A DNA stretch of 64,000 nt from a virus. A model generated the notes under the pieces. The model had not been told where the DNA came from. It did not search any database and saw nothing but the letters and a program-made list of their open reading frames with translations. The stretch is taken from positions 28,328 through 92,327 of IMG/VR virus record IMGVR_UViG_3300042402_003740; one strand, 5' to 3'. This document shows positions 26,426 to 34,643 of this stretch, piece by piece (positions within the stretch are counted from its first letter, which is position 1; each line of letters begins with the position of its first letter). A program made the translations under genes and the position numbers.

Positions 26426-26815
26426 TTATCCTCCGTAGGCTACGCCCCGCACAAAGAAGTGGTCTTCGTGACTGGTGAATCCAAAGCACTCCCGTGCATA
26501 CTCTATGACAACTGCTGGATCAAACTTCTTGCAGGAGTACAGGTCGAGGGTAATGAAATGGGTGGGTTCAATCGAATGGATCTGTATGCCACTCTCTATG
26601 AGGGGAACCCATCCGCTCACTCCTGCCTTCTCGGGATACACTTCAACACCGTTTTGTGTTGGTGCATGGATAACCACAGGCTGACTCATGCGTGTCATGC
26701 CGATTCGGTCCACCAGACGCTCAAGAAAGCGATAGGTCAACTCCATGTCATCGGCTGTGCCGGGCTTGCACCCGTACATATCAAGGTAATATGAATACCC
26801 GAAAGGTTTTTTCAT
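26426..26815 (-). CDS. speD: S-adenosylmethionine decarboxylase-like protein
   Basis: 129 residues, the size of bacterial SpeD. YYLDMYGC, the segment KAGVSGWVPLIESGIQIHSI and FITLDLYSCKKFDP correspond to the SpeD fold. Glu74-Ser75 is the self-cleavage site where Ser becomes the pyruvoyl cofactor; His80 and Cys95 match the processing and donor residues. It would supply decarboxylated AdoMet for spermidine, a polyamine that can neutralise packaged DNA. Start overlaps the preceding stop (ATGA), so it is part of the cargo operon. Confidence 0.85.
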   Translation of the reverse strand: MKKPFGYSYYLDMYGCKPGTADDMELTYRFLERLVDRIGMTRMSQPVVIHAPTQNGVEVYPEKAGVSGWVPLIESGIQIHSIEPTHFITLDLYSCKKFDPAVVIEYARECFGFTSHEDHFFVRGVAYGG

Positions 26816-27645
26816 TCGAGTGGACTCCCATCCATGTAGAGGTTTCTACAGACCCAGCCGTAGTCGCCTTCTTCCATCTTCTTCTGGGCAGTGTTCATTC
26901 TGTCTTTCATCATTCCGAGACGCTTGTCCTGTAGGAACTTGATGTGGTCTTCAACCATTTTGATGCTTTTCTTCCAACTGTTCATGCATTGGATTGCCTC
27001 ACGCTTTTCGGATGCGCTTTCGTGCATAGTCTCCTCGTATCCCATAAAGGGTCTTGGCTTCTTGTTGCAATCCTTGCCTTTGCATGGCTTTGGCTTTGGT
27101 TTGCCCTTTCCACCCTTCATAGGCTCGACCACGGCATCGTCACCGTACATACGGGAATCTGTTTCGTGGAGAGGGGCTTCTGATTCTTTCAGGGAGTTTC
27201 CTTCCTGAACGGCACGGTATGCCCTTGCCAGTGATTCCAAAAGGTCGGCTTCGGTGCGGTCGGTCTGTACAGAATTTGCAGGAGCGGGTGGAACCCCGCC
27301 TCCAAGAATGGTCTGCACCATCTGTGCTGTTTCGCTCTTTGCTATGCGCTCAAATTCGTTGTTTGTCTCCATCGCTCTACCTTCCTTTATTCCTAGTTTA
27401 TTTAGTGCTGCTTCCCGTTGTCCTATCCCTGCGAGTGCCTCTCTTGGCGACTTGAAGTGTCCTACAGGGACCTGTGAATCGTCTGGAACTCCACGCCCAC
27501 TGGTGTCGCCCTTGTAGAGCAGGAACGCTCCAGGACTAGGCTCATGGAGAAAGTACCAGTTCTTCCCAGAACGGGTCTTCCAGCCCATAACAACACCCAT
27601 GCCCTGGTTTAGTCCTGCAATAACTGATTTTTGCCATTTATTCAT
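26812..27645 (-). CDS. Unrecognised protein of the cargo operon, 277 aa
   Basis: N-terminus MNKWQKSVIAGLNQG is basic and amphipathic. Residues 20-75 form a small beta-rich domain (GKNWYFLHEPSPGAFLLYKG). Then a variable charged region with a KGGKGKPKPKPCKGKDCNKK stretch, and a helical, Lys-rich C-terminus ending CRNLYMDGSPLE. Several LxE/LhE-type sites (LLESL, LKESEA, LHETD, MHESA) could be cut by the prohead protease. No function assigned. Confidence 0.7.
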   Translation of the reverse strand: MNKWQKSVIAGLNQGMGVVMGWKTRSGKNWYFLHEPSPGAFLLYKGDTSGRGVPDDSQVPVGHFKSPREALAGIGQREAALNKLGIKEGRAMETNNEFERIAKSETAQMVQTILGGGVPPAPANSVQTDRTEADLLESLARAYRAVQEGNSLKESEAPLHETDSRMYGDDAVVEPMKGGKGKPKPKPCKGKDCNKKPRPFMGYEETMHESASEKREAIQCMNSWKKSIKMVEDHIKFLQDKRLGMMKDRMNTAQKKMEEGDYGWVCRNLYMDGSPLE

Positions 27646-27646
27646 T

Positions 27647-28621
27647 TCATTTTACTCCGTATTGCTTGTCTATTGATGCCCATTCACCCTTGCAGAAGTC
27701 TACGACTGCCTGTATGTAGGCGGTAATCTCGTTCGGGGTGATCTTGCCCATAGAGGGGTTGAAGCCGCTGCCTTTGCCCAGGCGACCCACACGCTCCATC
27801 TTGCCGATGCTCTTCTTGAAAGCCCTGGCAATGGCATCAACACGGGCAGGATCGAATTGCTCAGAAGTGCCGTCGTTCCTGCCGTAGTACTGGTTTGACC
27901 CGTTCTGTAGACCCGAGAGCACGGACATGACCATCTCTAGGCGGCTCATTGCCATGTCGCCGCTCTTCCAGTCTTTCAAGACCTCTTGTGCATAGACAAG
28001 CCACTCCTTGCGGTTCCTGAAACTCTCTGGCATCATGCGAAAGTGCTTCTGTGCCATTGTCTCGGGCTTGCCTGGTTTCTTCTCGTTTCCCCCAGCCTCG
28101 TCCAGTTCGACCGATTCTCCTACAAACTTCTTGCCCCGACCGCTCTTGAGGAATCCGTGTAGCCATGCCTGTGGATCTTTGCTGCCTGGATAGGTCTGTG
28201 GCAGTGGTTTACCGTGCAGTTCTCCGGTGATGCCCCCAAAGTAGTCTTCGTATTCCATAAAACCCACCTTTTTGCCACCCTTCAGGATGTCATAGTGGGT
28301 TGTGGACTGTGTGCCGTCCTCTGTTTTTTTCTTTTCCACCTTGGTTTTCTTTAGAGAATACTCCCCGACACCTTCGTGCAACCCAAGGGATTCCTTCACC
28401 ACCTGTATCCCCTTGTAACGGCTCCGCACCAATTCTGCACCTGTAAGAACATCCACAAGATCCTCATAGTGGTAGTCTGTTGCAACAGCCTCGCTTGAAT
28501 AGGGTCCCGCTACCTTCATCTTGCCACCAGACTTGTACACGGCATAGTACCCTTCAGGGTCAACCTTGCCTATTCCTCTGGCGGCTTCGTCTAATCTTCT
28601 AATATCCTTGAATCGCTTCAT
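27647..28621 (-). CDS. Packaged-protein candidate, 324 aa
   Basis: Leader MKRFKDIRRLDEAARG ends in LDE|A, a T4 gp21-type protease site; a second VELDEAGG occurs at about residue 180. The N-terminal third has a GYYAVYKSGGKMKVAGPYSS domain of the kind that reads sequence context in phage structural proteins. The middle YDILKGGKKVGFMEYEDYFG and the helical C-terminus are unassigned. Start overlaps the end of the ADP-ribosyltransferase gene upstream by four bases. Confidence 0.7.
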   Translation of the reverse strand: MKRFKDIRRLDEAARGIGKVDPEGYYAVYKSGGKMKVAGPYSSEAVATDYHYEDLVDVLTGAELVRSRYKGIQVVKESLGLHEGVGEYSLKKTKVEKKKTEDGTQSTTHYDILKGGKKVGFMEYEDYFGGITGELHGKPLPQTYPGSKDPQAWLHGFLKSGRGKKFVGESVELDEAGGNEKKPGKPETMAQKHFRMMPESFRNRKEWLVYAQEVLKDWKSGDMAMSRLEMVMSVLSGLQNGSNQYYGRNDGTSEQFDPARVDAIARAFKKSIGKMERVGRLGKGSGFNPSMGKITPNEITAYIQAVVDFCKGEWASIDKQYGVK

Positions 28622-29487
28622 CTCTGCTTCTCCTCTAAATATTGGCTGTTGTAATCTTCGAATTTACGCAGTACCGCCTCTCTGCCGTCAAAAACCTGTA
28701 GTTTTTGCTCTGGTGTAAGCAGCCGCCAGGCACCTGGTGACATTAGTGTTTCCCTACCATCGGTTGTTTTTTCTGCTAGTGGAACATAGCAGCGGCACTG
28801 TATTGGGGTCTTCTCTAATCTTACAATTTCAGACTCTGCGGGGTTTCCAAAGTGGACAAGATTAAGGCTTTCGTCCGGGGATATCTTGTACTCTAGAACA
28901 AAGTGTATGCGTTGCTGTTTCATCTGGTCAGACCACCAACTGTCTGTGACCCCTGTAAAGTCGCCTGTTGCAAATCCTAGTGCCACTCTCTGTTCTGTCG
29001 TCCATGACTGTGCAACCGACCGGGCCTCGTAGCGTAGGGTTCCCTCTGCACACTGTAGTGGTCTTTTGCCCCTGTACAGGGTTGTGATTCTTTCAAATTT
29101 GAATGCATTGGCAAATCTCTTCACTCCAAACCCTTCGCCACGGTACACATTCCCGCTGTATCGTAGCCACGATCCAGTCTTTCCACACCCCTGTATCATT
29201 CTCTTTATACGAAGAACAAGATCTTCAGGGGTGTAGTCCCGTTGAGCCTTGAATCCCATCATCCACTTGTTCATGGTGTCTGCAAGCCCTGCAATCTCTT
29301 CGTTCTTTGCCTCTTTTGCTGCCCTCTCTATCCATTGCCAGCCTTTGCCTCTAAAATGGTCAATAGGAGAACCCTGAAACAGAGGAGGATTTGACCCGCC
29401 CAAGAGATGACACAACCCACGGGAGAAATCTATCTCTCCTCCACTCTTTGACTCTAGTATCTCTATGAATTGGCGGTAGCGTTTCAT
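28618..29487 (-). CDS. ADP-ribosyltransferase-like protein with capsid-targeting-like leader, 289 aa
   Basis: Leader MKRYRQFIEILES resembles the T4 packaged-protein signal, with ILE|S as possible cut site. R-S-E triad: Arg116 in GNVYRGEGFG, Ser161 in ARSVAQSWTTEQRVALGFAT, and Glu218-x-Glu220 in NPAESEIVRL. The spacing and the S-W-T plus hydrophobic helix are shared with the 468-aa enzyme downstream. Third member of the ART set in this operon; probably injected to modify host proteins. Tail is Lys/Glu-rich. Confidence 0.75.
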   Translation of the reverse strand: MKRYRQFIEILESKSGGEIDFSRGLCHLLGGSNPPLFQGSPIDHFRGKGWQWIERAAKEAKNEEIAGLADTMNKWMMGFKAQRDYTPEDLVLRIKRMIQGCGKTGSWLRYSGNVYRGEGFGVKRFANAFKFERITTLYRGKRPLQCAEGTLRYEARSVAQSWTTEQRVALGFATGDFTGVTDSWWSDQMKQQRIHFVLEYKISPDESLNLVHFGNPAESEIVRLEKTPIQCRCYVPLAEKTTDGRETLMSPGAWRLLTPEQKLQVFDGREAVLRKFEDYNSQYLEEKQR

Positions 29488-29488
29488 A

Positions 29489-29938
29489 TTAGTCGTCTAC
29501 AGGTTCGTCGTGACCAGAGTGTGGATTGTACCGGGTCAGAGGGGTTCTGCGCCGTGACCGCTCACGCTCACGCTCGTCTCTTTCCCGCTCCCGCTGCCCC
29601 CGATCCCGCTCCTCGGCATCACGGCGGCTCTGGGCTTCACGCCCTGGTCGCTTCTTTCCCTCTACCCAATCGCTTGCATCGCTCCAGTTATCGAAATAGC
29701 GGAATTCGTCCTCCCACCGTGCACGGTATCGGGTTCCCCCACCTGTCTCTACCTCGTCAACCGAGCCGCTTCTCTGCCTTTCCTTCCCCTGGCGGTCTGC
29801 TGACTCCTCACCAGAGGTCTGTGCCCTCTTTGCCTTTTCGATTCCTAACTTGCGTCCAACCCGTATGGCTGTGTCACGGACTATGCCCTCTTTCAGAGTC
29901 TTGTCTACAGTTCTTCTAAATTCGGTGTAGTCTTTCAT
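29489..29938 (-). CDS. Charged protein with capsid-targeting-like N-terminus, 149 aa
   Basis: ATG 29938 is chosen because AGGAG lies 6 bases upstream and it gives the leader MKDYTEFRRTVDKTLKEG; a longer frame adds 17 unlikely residues. The body is Arg/Glu/Asp-rich (RDRGQRERERDERERERSRR) and largely disordered, with one short aromatic motif FRYFDNWSDASDWVEG. First leader-bearing gene of the operon. Role unknown; the repeat-like RE/ER run could bind DNA or RNA. Confidence 0.65.
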   Translation of the reverse strand: MKDYTEFRRTVDKTLKEGIVRDTAIRVGRKLGIEKAKRAQTSGEESADRQGKERQRSGSVDEVETGGGTRYRARWEDEFRYFDNWSDASDWVEGKKRPGREAQSRRDAEERDRGQRERERDERERERSRRRTPLTRYNPHSGHDEPVDD

Positions 29939-30062
29939 CCCGATCTCCTGTGTGTATTGCAGCCTTTTCCTATATGTATGAATACCCATTTTCTCCTCCA
30001 GAAACGGTTAGGGTTCCATTAGGAGGGTTAAAAAAGGCTTAAAAAAGGGGGTTGAGCGTGCA

Positions 30063-30374
30063 CTAACGGGGGGAAGGGGGATTGAATCCACCAGTACCGC
30101 TGTTGTATTCGATTCCTTCAAGTGATTTGCGGAATTCAACGGCTCTTTTCTCGGATTCGATCATCGGTGGTGGTTTGGGTGGGACGAATGGGAATCCCAT
30201 GCGGGTGAGTGCGGGAGGCATACGGACACGGGGACGCTGCTGCCCCCAGCCACCCCAGACAGCGGGAGGCGGGGGATTCATATTAATAGGAAGATGGGGC
30301 TGCACTGCACCATTAAGATGCGCCTTCCGAGCCTCTTCACTCTGTAGCCATTCGTTGTATTTACTGCGGTCCAC
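30063..30374 (-). CDS. Proline-rich small protein, 103 aa
   Basis: GTG 30374 is preceded by AGGGGA and overlaps the end of the zinc-ribbon gene; a longer frame would share 200 bases with it. VDRSKYNEWLQSEEARKAHL is helical, the remainder Pro/Gly/Arg-rich (NMNPPPPAVWGGWGQQRP), ending GGFNPPSPR. No family recognised. The 73 bases behind it hold only homopolymer-like G/A runs. Confidence 0.55.
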   Translation of the reverse strand: MDRSKYNEWLQSEEARKAHLNGAVQPHLPINMNPPPPAVWGGWGQQRPRVRMPPALTRMGFPFVPPKPPPMIESEKRAVEFRKSLEGIEYNSGTGGFNPPSPR

Positions 30375-30657
30375 TTCGGGTTCCCCTTTGCGAAAGCGAG
30401 CGGTCAATGTTCTCACGGACTCGGGGGTTGTACTTTCCGAGTTTGGAGCGCATGGCTTCCATTCTCTCTTTAAAAGCACCCGAGGGTTTAACGCTGCCAT
30501 CCACACCCATAGTGGGGGAGTGTGACCACCCACGGACCACTTGGGGCTTGCCGCATTGGGGGCAGGGTTCACCGCAGGGCTTCTCTCGGTTTGCTATGGT
30601 TTGGATATCGTCCCACTGGTGGGCGCAATGGCGGCACTCGTATTCATAATTAGGCAT
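30361..30657 (-). CDS. FmdB-type zinc-ribbon protein
   Basis: 98 residues from ATG 30657, with GAGGAG 9 bases upstream. MPNYEYECRHCAHQWDDIQT with a second CPQCGKPQVVRGW forms the FmdB/putative regulatory zinc ribbon. The C-terminal AFKERMEAMRSKLG helix is often seen with this ribbon in phages. Could bind nucleic acid or act as regulator; target unknown. Upstream gene of the minus-strand block. Confidence 0.78.
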   Translation of the reverse strand: MPNYEYECRHCAHQWDDIQTIANREKPCGEPCPQCGKPQVVRGWSHSPTMGVDGSVKPSGAFKERMEAMRSKLGKYNPRVRENIDRSLSQRGTRSGPQ

Positions 30658-30890
30658 AGGCTTTTGCTCCTCTACGGGTATATAGTGGGGAATGGGGAGG
30701 GGGTAAATTCTCCAGAGTGGGGGGTAAATTGTGGGGGGCAGGGTATTCATAGGTTTTGTGTAGTGTGTGCAGGCTGAACTATTCCGAATGGGATCGAAAG
30801 GGGCAAATGCGGGTGGTTTTGAACCAAAATCACCAGATTCTGGTAAAATCAGCCAAAATTCTTCATTTTTACCATTTCAGGCGTCCTGGG

Positions 30891-30938
30891 GTGACCAGGC
30901 ACGCCCGGTGAGCCCGGTGAGCCCGGTGAACCTGGTCC
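30891..30938. repeat. Triple 9-bp repeat flanked by an inverted repeat
   Basis: GCCCGGTGA occurs three times directly (30903-30929), bounded by GACCAGG and CCTGGTC. Read on the minus strand it would encode Gly-Ser-Pro collagen-like triplets, but no start or long frame contains it. It lies in a 630-base intergenic stretch (30,658-31,283) that otherwise holds the element at 31,094 and a promoter. Confidence 0.6.
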
Positions 30939-31093
30939 AGCGATTTTCGAAATATTGGAATTTCGGCTAAAGTCTGCATTCCGTCCAGTCGATACCAGTA
31001 GAGCGAAGGCAAGAGATAGGGGAGGAATTCCACAGAATCTCGGATACGGATATCCGTGATTACCTGACAGAACCCTAACAGGAGGGGCATTGG

Positions 31094-31117
31094 GGGTCCG
31101 ATAATATCGCCCGCCCC
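31094..31117 (+). promoter_or_regulatory. TCCGATAATA element, copy 1
   Basis: GGGTCCGATAATATC followed by GCCCGCCCC, with an upstream GGGGC able to pair to GCCCC. Located 57 bases before the promoter of the VWA/peptidase gene. One of five copies between 31 and 46.5 kb. Confidence 0.65.
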
Positions 31118-31173
31118 GCCGTTTGCTGTAAGTCCTTATAAGACAGAGATTTACGCTGTTTTAGGGGTTGGGC

Positions 31174-31201
31174 TTGCATCCTGCGCCCGTTCGGGTATAC
31201 T
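31174..31201 (+). promoter_or_regulatory. Sigma-70-type promoter for the VWA/peptidase gene
   Basis: TTGCAT, 16 bases, TATACT, 83 bases before the start codon. The -35 box is weaker than elsewhere, but the GGGTATACTT context is the same as in the other promoters. Confidence 0.65.
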
Positions 31202-31283
31202 TGTGGGACGGGAATTCTACGCCCAGAGGGCATAATTCCTAAAAACTGCCGAATTCTGACTTTTTCTCAAAAAGACCAAAACC

Positions 31284-33629
31284 ATGCGAAACACGAAGAA
31301 TACCGTTAATACCGTCCGTGAGGCTACCGCTCGACTTCTCGCCACCGAGAACATCACGGTCATCGAAGACCCGAAGGCTCCTTCGGCGTACTTCGACCTC
31401 AAGTCTCGTACCCTTGGCCTTCCTGTGTGGAAGGACATCACGCAGGAAATGTACGATATGCTTGTTGGTCACGAAGTCGGCCATGCCCTCTTCACGCCGA
31501 ACGGAAACGGCGGTTGGGTTGAGTCTGCAAAGCGCATCGCTGCGGATGCGGGTTTCGCTGGCGACCGTGAGGCGGAAGCCGCTGCACAGTCGTTCCTCAA
31601 TGTTGTTGAGGATGCCCGTATCGAGCGTCTCATCAAGGAACGCTACCCCGGTCTGCGTCGTGACTTCTTCACTGCGTACACGGAGTTTGCGAAGCGTGAC
31701 ATCTTCAAGATTGGTGGCCGTCCCCTCAGCGGTCTTGGTCTTGCCGACCGCCTGAACATCCACTTCAAGATCGGCTTTACGCAGCCTGTGCCGTTCTCCC
31801 CTTCGGAGCGCCAGTTCGTGGAGCGCATGGAGACGGCTGTGACTTGGGAAGAGGTTGTTGCGATTGCGAACGATCTTTTCGAGTTTGAGTCGAATCCGCA
31901 GGGCAATCAGGGACAGGGCAGCACCCCGTCGAACCCCGGCGAGGGTGAAGAGGGCGAAGAGGGTTCGGCTTCGGCTTCGGGTAAGGGTGAGGGCAACGAG
32001 ATGGGTCAGTCGGGCAAGGGCAAGGCTGACGACCAGACCAGTGGCGAGTCGGGTACTGGTGATGCTGATGGCGAGGGCGAATCGCAGGGCGAATCGCAGG
32101 GCGAATCGCAGTCTGAGGGTACGGACGCTTCGGGTAATGATGGCGACTCGGAGTCGCAGTCGGATGGTGACACTGACATCAACGATACCCGTGATGGTTC
32201 AACCACGGAGCGCACTCGGGGTCATGGCGTGAACACGGCCCCCGTGAAGCCCCGTACCGCACAGACTGCGGGTTCGCTTGACAAGGCTTCGTCTGATCTT
32301 CGTGACCAGAATGCCCGTGGTCGCAACTACCTCTACATTCCTCGGGCGGTGAAGCCTGAAGGCTTCGTCATCCCGTTCGGGGAATTCATTGGTGCGTGTC
32401 GCCAGTGGGAAGCAAGCGGTCTGAAGAATCCTACCTACGGCAGCGACCCGAAGATCCGCAAGCGTTCGATTGAGGCGGTGGACAAGCAGATTCGTGACCT
32501 GGTCGAGGACACCCGTGGTTCGATCCAGGCGTTTGTCCGTGAGTTTGAGATGCTGAAGACTGCGGACGAACACCGCCGCACTGTGGAGTCGAAGAGCGGT
32601 CGCCTTGACATGGATCAGGCGTGGAAGTACCGCATCTCGGAAGACCTCTTCAAGGTTGCTACGACGATGCGTGACGGCAAGAACCACGGCTTTGTTATGT
32701 TTATTGACTGGTCGGGTTCGATGCAGCCGAACATGGAGCAGACGATGCGCCAGTTGTACATCCTCTTCCAGTTCTGCAAGAAGGTTGGCATCCCGTTTGA
32801 TGTCTACGCCTTCGGTATCGGCCTCACGGATCGCTCGATGTTCCCGTCGCTTGAAGAGACGGGACGCAAGGCGAATCGCCTGGTGCTTGACGACAAGCGC
32901 AACGAAGTTCAGCCTGATGTGGAACTCCTCCACATCATGTCGAGCCGTGCGAACGCTCGGGATCTTCAGGATGCGTTCCGCTACTGCCTCTGCGCTACGA
33001 GTTACGGATACGGCGACTACCCGCCCGTGACCCTTGGCGGCTCGACTCCGCTTGACTCGACCGTTGTTGTCGCTCGGGACATTGTGAACGAGTTCCGCAA
33101 GGGGACGAAGGTGCAGATCGTCAACACCGTGTTCCTCACGGACGGCGATGCGACCGATGGCCTCTGCAACTACGGAACGAAGGGACACCAGCACTACGCT
33201 GGTCCGACGATTCTTCGTGACGGCCACCGTGAGTGGGCTTCGGAGAATGCAATGTACAGCGGTGGTACTGCTCTCCTGCTCCAGTGGTTCAAGGCGAACA
33301 CGGGAGCAAATCTTGTGGGCATCTTTGTGGCGGGTCGCTTCGGTCATGCGACTCACCACTTCGACCCGTCGATGAAGCAGGAAGACCGTGCGCTTGCGGA
33401 GAAGCAGTTCAAGAGCGACGGTTGGTGTTCGGTGAAGGGTCTTGGGTTTGACCAGTACTTTGTCCTCCGTGGCAATGTGGTCGATACCGAGAAGGCGATG
33501 GACGAATTCGAGCAGCGTGACGGTGGCACGATGACCGCCACGCAGATCAAGAATGCGTACATGAAGGCGGTCGAGAGCCGTAATGGTGCCCGTGGCATGA
33601 TCCACCGTTTCGTCAAGACGGTGGCCTAA
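31284..33629 (+). CDS. CobT-like VWA protein with HExxH metallopeptidase motif
   Basis: 781 residues. HEVGHALF (His63-Glu64...His67) is a zinc-peptidase motif. Residues 215-320 are an acidic Gly/Ser/Glu/Asp linker with repeated GESQ. The C-terminal half is a von Willebrand A domain with the MIDAS motif FIDWSGSM near residue 475 and FLTDGDATDG near 620. VWA partners of MoxR/CobS AAA+ ATPases use this design, and such an ATPase follows 2.4 kb downstream. Phages often label the pair cobS/cobT, but a chelatase role is doubtful; remodelling or cleavage of a protein complex is more likely. Codon use is GC-rich (gcg, ctc, tcg). Confidence 0.85.
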   Translation: MRNTKNTVNTVREATARLLATENITVIEDPKAPSAYFDLKSRTLGLPVWKDITQEMYDMLVGHEVGHALFTPNGNGGWVESAKRIAADAGFAGDREAEAAAQSFLNVVEDARIERLIKERYPGLRRDFFTAYTEFAKRDIFKIGGRPLSGLGLADRLNIHFKIGFTQPVPFSPSERQFVERMETAVTWEEVVAIANDLFEFESNPQGNQGQGSTPSNPGEGEEGEEGSASASGKGEGNEMGQSGKGKADDQTSGESGTGDADGEGESQGESQGESQSEGTDASGNDGDSESQSDGDTDINDTRDGSTTERTRGHGVNTAPVKPRTAQTAGSLDKASSDLRDQNARGRNYLYIPRAVKPEGFVIPFGEFIGACRQWEASGLKNPTYGSDPKIRKRSIEAVDKQIRDLVEDTRGSIQAFVREFEMLKTADEHRRTVESKSGRLDMDQAWKYRISEDLFKVATTMRDGKNHGFVMFIDWSGSMQPNMEQTMRQLYILFQFCKKVGIPFDVYAFGIGLTDRSMFPSLEETGRKANRLVLDDKRNEVQPDVELLHIMSSRANARDLQDAFRYCLCATSYGYGDYPPVTLGGSTPLDSTVVVARDIVNEFRKGTKVQIVNTVFLTDGDATDGLCNYGTKGHQHYAGPTILRDGHREWASENAMYSGGTALLLQWFKANTGANLVGIFVAGRFGHATHHFDPSMKQEDRALAEKQFKSDGWCSVKGLGFDQYFVLRGNVVDTEKAMDEFEQRDGGTMTATQIKNAYMKAVESRNGARGMIHRFVKTVA

Positions 33630-33642
33630 AAGGAGGAATCGC

Positions 33643-34098
33643 ATGGCGCAATCAGGACAGGCTCTGTTGGAGAACGCACGGGTGCAAGAGTTCCTGTCCC
33701 TGGTGCGTTCACAGTGCCGCAAGTGTAATGTCAAATTCGTGCTTGCCGATGCGGAGTTTGTCGGCAGCAAGAAGCAAGGGGAGCAACTGCTTGGGTTCTT
33801 TTGGGAACCCTCGCTACACCGCAGGGCACCAGGCGAACTGCGTGTGGCAACAAAGAACCTGCCTGTAAGCGAGTGGATCGTTACCCTCGCACATGAGTAC
33901 GCACACTTTCTACAGTGGTTCCGAGATGATCCTGTTTACCATTGTGACTCTTATCTGGAGATGGAGATCGCAACAGAGCGTGAAGCATTCGAGATCCTGA
34001 AGCGTTTCAAGATCCCCATCAACTACGAAACGGCGAAGCGCAAGTCAAAGAAGTACATTGCGAAGATTCGTCGTGAGGAAAAGGAAAACACCCTATGA
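33643..34098 (+). CDS. Small HExxH zinc-peptidase-like protein
   Basis: 151 residues. SEWIVTLAHEYAHFLQWFRD places a His-Glu-x-x-His active site on a helix, and E in YLEMEIATEREAFEIL could be the third ligand, as in SprT/gluzincin-type families. Start behind AAGGAGG, 14 bases after the VWA gene; ATGA overlap with the lysozyme gene. Substrate unknown; part of the same operon as the VWA protein. Confidence 0.75.
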   Translation: MAQSGQALLENARVQEFLSLVRSQCRKCNVKFVLADAEFVGSKKQGEQLLGFFWEPSLHRRAPGELRVATKNLPVSEWIVTLAHEYAHFLQWFRDDPVYHCDSYLEMEIATEREAFEILKRFKIPINYETAKRKSKKYIAKIRREEKENTL

Positions 34099-34523
34099 AC
34101 AAGCGCAACATCACCATCATTACTCTCATCGTCCTCGGCATCCTCGCCTCGCTTGCTGCTGCGGTTCCCCCGCCCTCGGGCTACGACACAGATCGGATTC
34201 TCCATGCCATTCGTCTGACAGAGACTGGTGGTGAGCGTGACCCGGCGAATGCAGTGGGCGACGGTGGACGGGCGATTGGACCTTTCCAGATCCACCGTGG
34301 TTACTGGCAGGATGCACTTGAGCATGACCCGAGCATTGGTGGCGTGTATGCCGATTGCAAGAACGAAGAGTATGCTCGTCGGGTCGTGCTGGCGTATATG
34401 TCCCGCTACTGCAAGGTGTGGACGGATGAGCGTGTTGCTCGTATCCACAATGGTGGTCCGGCGGGATGGAAGCGAGAGTCAACGCTAGGGTATTGGTCAA
34501 AGGTGCAGCGGCATCTTGACTAA
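34095..34523 (+). CDS. Secreted lysozyme (i-type/transglycosylase-like)
   Basis: 142 residues. Residues 5-24 (ITIITLIVLGILASLAAA) form a signal peptide or signal-anchor, suggesting export without holin or SAR-type release. Catalytic region RILHAIRLTETGGERDP with Glu43, then GGRAIGPFQIHRGYWQDA and VARIHNGGPAGW, the latter close to invertebrate-type lysozymes. Cleaves peptidoglycan for host lysis or local wall opening. Overlaps the upstream gene (ATGA). Most host-like export signal in this block. Confidence 0.83.
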   Translation: MNKRNITIITLIVLGILASLAAAVPPPSGYDTDRILHAIRLTETGGERDPANAVGDGGRAIGPFQIHRGYWQDALEHDPSIGGVYADCKNEEYARRVVLAYMSRYCKVWTDERVARIHNGGPAGWKRESTLGYWSKVQRHLD

Positions 34524-34543
34524 ACAGGGCGTGGCGGGGGGGC

Positions 34544-34568
34544 GGGGGCTGCCGTTATTATCGGACCC
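34544..34568 (-). promoter_or_regulatory. TCCGATAATA element, copy 2 (reverse)
   Basis: On the minus strand GGGTCCGATAATAACGG followed by CAGCCCCC. Located just after the lysozyme gene and 40 bases before the next promoter. Confidence 0.62.
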
Positions 34569-34607
34569 TTGGCGTAAGTGCTTGTAGTGTAAGGGTTTGC
34601 GTGGGAC

Positions 34608-34636
34608 TTGACATAATCGCCCTTTTTTGGGACAAT
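34608..34636 (+). promoter_or_regulatory. Sigma-70-type promoter, probably leaderless transcript
   Basis: TTGACA, 17 bases, GACAAT. Only seven bases separate the -10 box from ATG 34644 and no ribosome site precedes it, so transcription should begin at or next to the start codon. Confidence 0.6.
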
Positions 34637-34643
34637 CTTCGAT

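Noticed and set aside
32199-33770. A 523-codon open frame on the minus strand
   Set aside because: It is the exact antisense of the VWA/peptidase gene; GC-rich codons leave the opposite strand open. No domain pattern or ribosome site.
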